NCBI RefSeq assembly: GCF_008386575.1 | Contig: NZ_VUOA01000032.1 | Coordinates: forward strand, 1 to 64,000 | Length of the DNA: 64,000 bases | From: Salinarimonas soli | GTDB taxonomy: Bacteria > Pseudomonadota > Alphaproteobacteria > Rhizobiales > Beijerinckiaceae | Direction of reading: 5' to 3' | Shown here: piece by piece, positions 60,669 to 64,000 of the stretch | Position numbering within the stretch: position 1 is the stretch's first letter | How the letters are laid out: the number at the start of each line of letters is the position of its first letter | The notes under the pieces: generated by a model | What the model was told of the DNA's origin: nothing | What the model saw: only the letters and a program-made list of their open reading frames with translations | The model's database searches: none | Program-made: the position numbers and the translations under genes

Positions 60669-62075
60669 TTAGATGAAGCCGATGCGGGCGCTGGTGCGGG
60701 TGCCGTCACGGGCAAGCATAGCGCTCAATGCCTCTTCGACGCACCCGGCATCGATCTGGGTTTTGCGTGCTTTCGCCGCGAGGCGGGCCCCCTCTCGCAC
60801 AATGAACGAGGCATCCGACAATGGCCTGCCGACAAGGCGCGTGGCGTAGGCCTGGAGGTCGATATCCTCGCTCACCGGAACCCCTTGCAGGAGTGTTAGG
60901 AGAAGGTCGAGCATCTCCTCGCGGCTGGCGAAATCGACCTTCACGACGTGATCGAAACGACCCCGTCGCAGGATCGCTGGGTCGATCACGTCGATTCTGT
61001 TGGTCATTCCGATTATAAGAACACCGGCCTTGATGGCTTCGGGGATCAGACGGAGGAACTCAGCGATTTCCTCGACGCGGTGCTGGGAGGTAGGCCCTGC
61101 ATCGCGCTCCGAAAGGAATGCGTCCACTTCGTCGATCACGACGACCGCCGGGGCGGCCCCGATGGCGTCACGGAAAAGCTGCGAGACCTTGCGGCTTGTC
61201 TCGTGGATGTAGGGGCTTGCGATACTGCTCGCCTCGATAGTGAACTGCGGCCAGCCCAAGAATTCCACAAGCTTCTCGACCGCGAACGTCTTTCCGCAGC
61301 CTGGTGGGCCTTCCAGGATGATCGCAGGGGGATTTCCGATCCCGAGGGCTCGATAGTGCTCCGGGTTCTGAACCACATCCACAACGTGATCGTTGAAGAA
61401 GTTTTCAAGGCCGGCACGGCCCGGAAGCTTGAACCTGCCCTCTGCCATGCCTTGCCTCGGAGGGGTGCCGGCGAACTCGGCTCCTGTCCTCCCCGCTTGA
61501 ACCGGGACGATACCCTCAGGGCTCAGACCGGCGGTTTTGACAATCCTGACCAACGCCTCTGGCGGAAGCCAGGTCAGCAGCGACTGGATGCGGTCTAGGG
61601 GTGAGACCGGAACTCGGAGGCCGCCCGTGAGCCAGGTCCCGAGTACAAGCGCATCATTCGCCTGGGCGTCCGCAGCATAGAGGGGCAGGACGCGGGTAAT
61701 GCCCTCCGCGTAGACGCCGTCCTGTAGTGAGACCTGGCCAGCATTGGCGCGGGTCTCGCGCAAGGCCATCGCGAAGGCGAGCGCCTCGTTGAGGTTGGAA
61801 GGGGAATGACACCGGTCGAGCGGCGCTAGGATGTGATCGGGACCGCTGACCAGGGCATGGCGTGTCACCGCACCGAAGGTGACAGTGACGAAGTTCTCCT
61901 CTCCTACGATCCCCGCCTGGAACCAGCGTTCGGCCAACCCCGAGTGGGCGAGCAGAGCTCGCCCACCGTGGCTTGTCTCCACAATCTGCCATTGGTCACC
62001 GGCAGCGATGAGGCGTCCCACCGCTACTGACACGGCAAGCGCGAAGCCCTTCGGGAGCCACGGATCTGACGTCAC
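60669..62075 (-). CDS. AAA+ ATPase (CDC48/spastin-like single module)
   Basis: A 468-residue protein with an N-terminal domain of about 215 residues and one classical AAA module: Walker A EGPPGCGKT (255-263), Walker B VVVIDEVDAFLSE (311-323), sensor 1 IIGMTNRID (354-362), arginine finger LRRGRFDHVV (369-378). This resembles CDC48/FtsH/spastin AAA rather than Clp. The start is GTG at 62075, three bases past the stop of the Hsp70 gene, so the two are coupled. It would unfold or remodel a client delivered by the Hsp70. Confidence 0.85.
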   Translation of the reverse strand: MTSDPWLPKGFALAVSVAVGRLIAAGDQWQIVETSHGGRALLAHSGLAERWFQAGIVGEENFVTVTFGAVTRHALVSGPDHILAPLDRCHSPSNLNEALAFAMALRETRANAGQVSLQDGVYAEGITRVLPLYAADAQANDALVLGTWLTGGLRVPVSPLDRIQSLLTWLPPEALVRIVKTAGLSPEGIVPVQAGRTGAEFAGTPPRQGMAEGRFKLPGRAGLENFFNDHVVDVVQNPEHYRALGIGNPPAIILEGPPGCGKTFAVEKLVEFLGWPQFTIEASSIASPYIHETSRKVSQLFRDAIGAAPAVVVIDEVDAFLSERDAGPTSQHRVEEIAEFLRLIPEAIKAGVLIIGMTNRIDVIDPAILRRGRFDHVVKVDFASREEMLDLLLTLLQGVPVSEDIDLQAYATRLVGRPLSDASFIVREGARLAAKARKTQIDAGCVEEALSAMLARDGTRTSARIGFI

Positions 62076-62077
62076 GC

Positions 62078-64000
62078 TCAGGCCCTTACGATATTCGCGA
62101 CCGCGACAAGATCGTCGGCCCCTGGCGCCGCGATGCGGTTGAACTCCATTCGCCCGAGCACCCCGCGAAGGCCATTGATGTCGTTGACCGCAATGGCCTG
62201 CCGACCGTCGGCGACGTGCAAGGCATAGGCGCGGGCGTCCGCGAAGAGGTGCGGGGACTCCGCGTACCAGTTGAAGCGGTCGACCAGGAACCATTCCTGC
62301 CGGGCCAGGATCGAGAAGATCTTGCCACGCAGTTCGTCGACCCTGCTCTCGAAGGCCGCTCCTGGGGACGGGAGCGCGCGCTCCGCCTCGGCTAGCAGGT
62401 TATCGAACGCGGAGACCTCGTTCGGCTTTGCGAGCGGTCGCGCCAGGTTGTTGAACGCTTCGGTGACGCTGTCGAGCTCCATCCTTCTAATGGTTTTCAG
62501 ATTGGCCTTCCGCGCCGCTGCAAGGAGCTGCTTGGCGCGTTGAATGTCCTCCATGGCCTGCTTCGCAGTCTCGGGGTTGGTTTCGTCCTCCGGGATGGCA
62601 CTGGCCCTATCCACCCGCTCGCGCGCGGCCGCGAGCGCGTCGTCATCGACTTTCGCGGCGAGTTCGGCGATGTGGCGCGCTGTGCTCTCGGCGTCCTCAT
62701 GGATGCGCTTCGCCGCCTGGCTGAAATCGACGGTGGCAGCATTGCGGGAGTAGAAGTTGCGGCTGTTACGGAACTCACCGCCGATGCTGGGAACGGTCAC
62801 CTCCATGTTGATCGTGCCAGCGTCACTGATCTCATAGGTGAGGAACAGGTCGGCGCCAGCAGGGATCACGCCGCTCTCGAAATCGTTGCCGCTGATCTCG
62901 AACAGGCCGACAAACGTGTTGTCAGAGATCGGGTGCGCGATATCACCCTCCCAAACCTTAAATCGTAGCGAGTTCGGAGCATTGGCACGGAGGGATTCGC
63001 CTGCCTTGTAGGCCCGCTTGCCACGCGCTGGCAGTTGATCTCCGGCGCGGACGAGGTAGTCGATCACGACCTGGTCACCCTTTTCCCTGACCTCGATCCC
63101 AATGGAGTGGGAGGCGGGGATCGCATCGATGGTCGCCGCCGTGCGCGTGATGACAATCCGGTCCTGTCCGAGCGCGACTGGGCCGCCGCTCGGATCGAAG
63201 ACGAAGAGCTTAAACGTGTTCTCACCTGGCTTCGCCAGGGGCACCTCAAGAATCGTCCCGTCCTTCAGCGGAGCGCGCCCAGACGACCAGCCGGTGTCGA
63301 GGCTATCTACCTGGAATGTAGATCCGGCCGGCGCAGGGGCGCCGAGCTTCAAGCCGATCTTCGTCTTCTGATCCGGGGTCCTGGCCGGAAAGTTGACGAG
63401 CACGTTCAATCCTGAGCCGGCGTCGATGCTCCCGCGGGCGCTCTTGCGCGAGCGGCTGTGGCTGCTCCAGTCGATGGACTCCGCGAAAACGGCAGCGCCG
63501 GCCGCCACCGCCGTCATGGGATTGACGTCGGTCGACCCGGCGATGCCGAGCTCGAAGGCGACGAGGTCGCGCAATGGCTTGTATTGGGTGGGGCCTCCGA
63601 CGAACACGACGCGCTGGATGTCATGGGGTGTCAGGCCAGCCTTCTCGATGGTCTCCCGAGCGGCTTGGATGCTCTCCTGGATCTTGCCATGGAAGAGCTG
63701 GTCGATCTGCGACCGGGTGACCGGGACGTCAATGTACATCTCCTGTCCGGACGTGTCCCGAGCCGAGCACTCCGACTCTGTTGCGGCGATCATCGCTTCG
63801 TCGCGGCTGGACAGCTCGATCTTGGCGCGCTCGGCCGCGAACTCGGCCATGCGTCGGAAGCGGACATAATCCTGTGATCCGACGAAATCGGCTCCGATGT
63901 CGAACTGCGACGCGGCCCAGGGCATGATGAGGTTATCGAAGATGATGCGGTCGAAGTCGCGCCCGCCGCACATCGGGATCCCACCCTGGCCGAGCAAGCT
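62078..64000 (-). CDS. Hsp70/DnaK-like protein, 5' end beyond the window
   Basis: At least 640 residues; the ATPase N-terminus is cut by the window edge. Visible ATPase-domain blocks: MCGGRDFDRIIFDNLI, AAERAKIELSSRDEAMIAA, VPVTRSQIDQLF, IQRVVFVGGPTQYKPLRDLV and DVNPMTAVAAGAAVFAESID. A DnaK-like beta domain follows (GSTFQVDSL..., LPARGKRAYKAGESLRANA), then a long helical tail of about 250 residues that differs from DnaK. It is the first gene of the three-gene minus-strand unit. It is not the housekeeping DnaK. Confidence 0.85.
   Translation of the reverse strand, partial: SLLGQGGIPMCGGRDFDRIIFDNLIMPWAASQFDIGADFVGSQDYVRFRRMAEFAAERAKIELSSRDEAMIAATESECSARDTSGQEMYIDVPVTRSQIDQLFHGKIQESIQAARETIEKAGLTPHDIQRVVFVGGPTQYKPLRDLVAFELGIAGSTDVNPMTAVAAGAAVFAESIDWSSHSRSRKSARGSIDAGSGLNVLVNFPARTPDQKTKIGLKLGAPAPAGSTFQVDSLDTGWSSGRAPLKDGTILEVPLAKPGENTFKLFVFDPSGGPVALGQDRIVITRTAATIDAIPASHSIGIEVREKGDQVVIDYLVRAGDQLPARGKRAYKAGESLRANAPNSLRFKVWEGDIAHPISDNTFVGLFEISGNDFESGVIPAGADLFLTYEISDAGTINMEVTVPSIGGEFRNSRNFYSRNAATVDFSQAAKRIHEDAESTARHIAELAAKVDDDALAAARERVDRASAIPEDETNPETAKQAMEDIQRAKQLLAAARKANLKTIRRMELDSVTEAFNNLARPLAKPNEVSAFDNLLAEAERALPSPGAAFESRVDELRGKIFSILARQEWFLVDRFNWYAESPHLFADARAYALHVADGRQAIAVNDINGLRGVLGRMEFNRIAAPGADDLVAVANIVRA

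Overview
The window looks like chromosomal DNA of a high-GC alphaproteobacterium of the order Hyphomicrobiales (Rhizobiales), plausibly from the Methylobacterium/Microvirga/Salinarimonas neighbourhood. This rests on gene content: lptC-lptA-lptB-rpoN, an NdvA-type beta-glucan exporter, MotA/MotB, a DUF2125 protein, two YdcH-like peptides, DUF3297, the PrkA/YeaH/SpoVR trio and GC-rich coding sequence. Species cannot be fixed from the sequence alone.

Bases 1-14,700 and 17,070-33,341 are ordinary backbone. In order they hold a DUF3830 protein, RNase D, the LPS-transport operon lptCAB, rpoN, a higBA toxin-antitoxin pair, ndvA, motAB, DUF2125, a ChaC-like gamma-glutamylcyclotransferase, small YdcH peptides, an acyl-CoA synthetase, a GST and an OYE-type flavoprotein. 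An RpiR-regulated polar amino-acid ABC operon with an embedded M14-type deacylase follows, then an M48 lipoprotein protease, a nuclease-like protein, tRNA-Arg(CCT), and prkA-yeaH-spoVR. Two families of dispersed palindromic repeats sit between these genes, one copy nested in the other. A small AT-richer insertion (about 14,760-17,000) carries orphan hypothetical genes and a frameshifted HTH gene.

From 33,342 onward the window is accessory. AT-richer orphan genes (33.6-36.1 kb), one with a probable PD-(D/E)XK nuclease core, lead to a cluster of four 18-bp direct repeats (36,157-36,272). Beyond these lies a run of minus-strand genes. First comes a restriction-modification-like set (PD-(D/E)XK protein, large Eco57I/PglX-like methyltransferase, D12-class adenine methylase). 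Then comes a Tn7-like transposition module: TniQ/TnsD (with a 1-nt frameshift), TnsC, TnsB (D286, D375, E411), TnsA (E62, D103, K119) and a second TnsA-like protein whose catalytic Lys is Ala. An 880-base gene-free stretch follows, with strong hairpins and an intrinsic terminator that no gene explains.

The 51.7-57.2 kb minus-strand cluster is the best candidate for an undescribed system. It encodes a Lon-like AAA+ ATPase without a protease domain, a DEDDy 3'-5' exonuclease, a small helical protein, and two paralogous ParA/MinD-like proteins that have both lost the P-loop. After an ArsR-type regulator and a DUF1127 peptide comes a second candidate system, cut by the window edge. It consists of an Hsp70-like protein, a CDC48/spastin-like AAA+ ATPase, a single-pass membrane protein and a convergent protein with a J-like N-terminus (no HPD) and PH-like C-terminal repeats.
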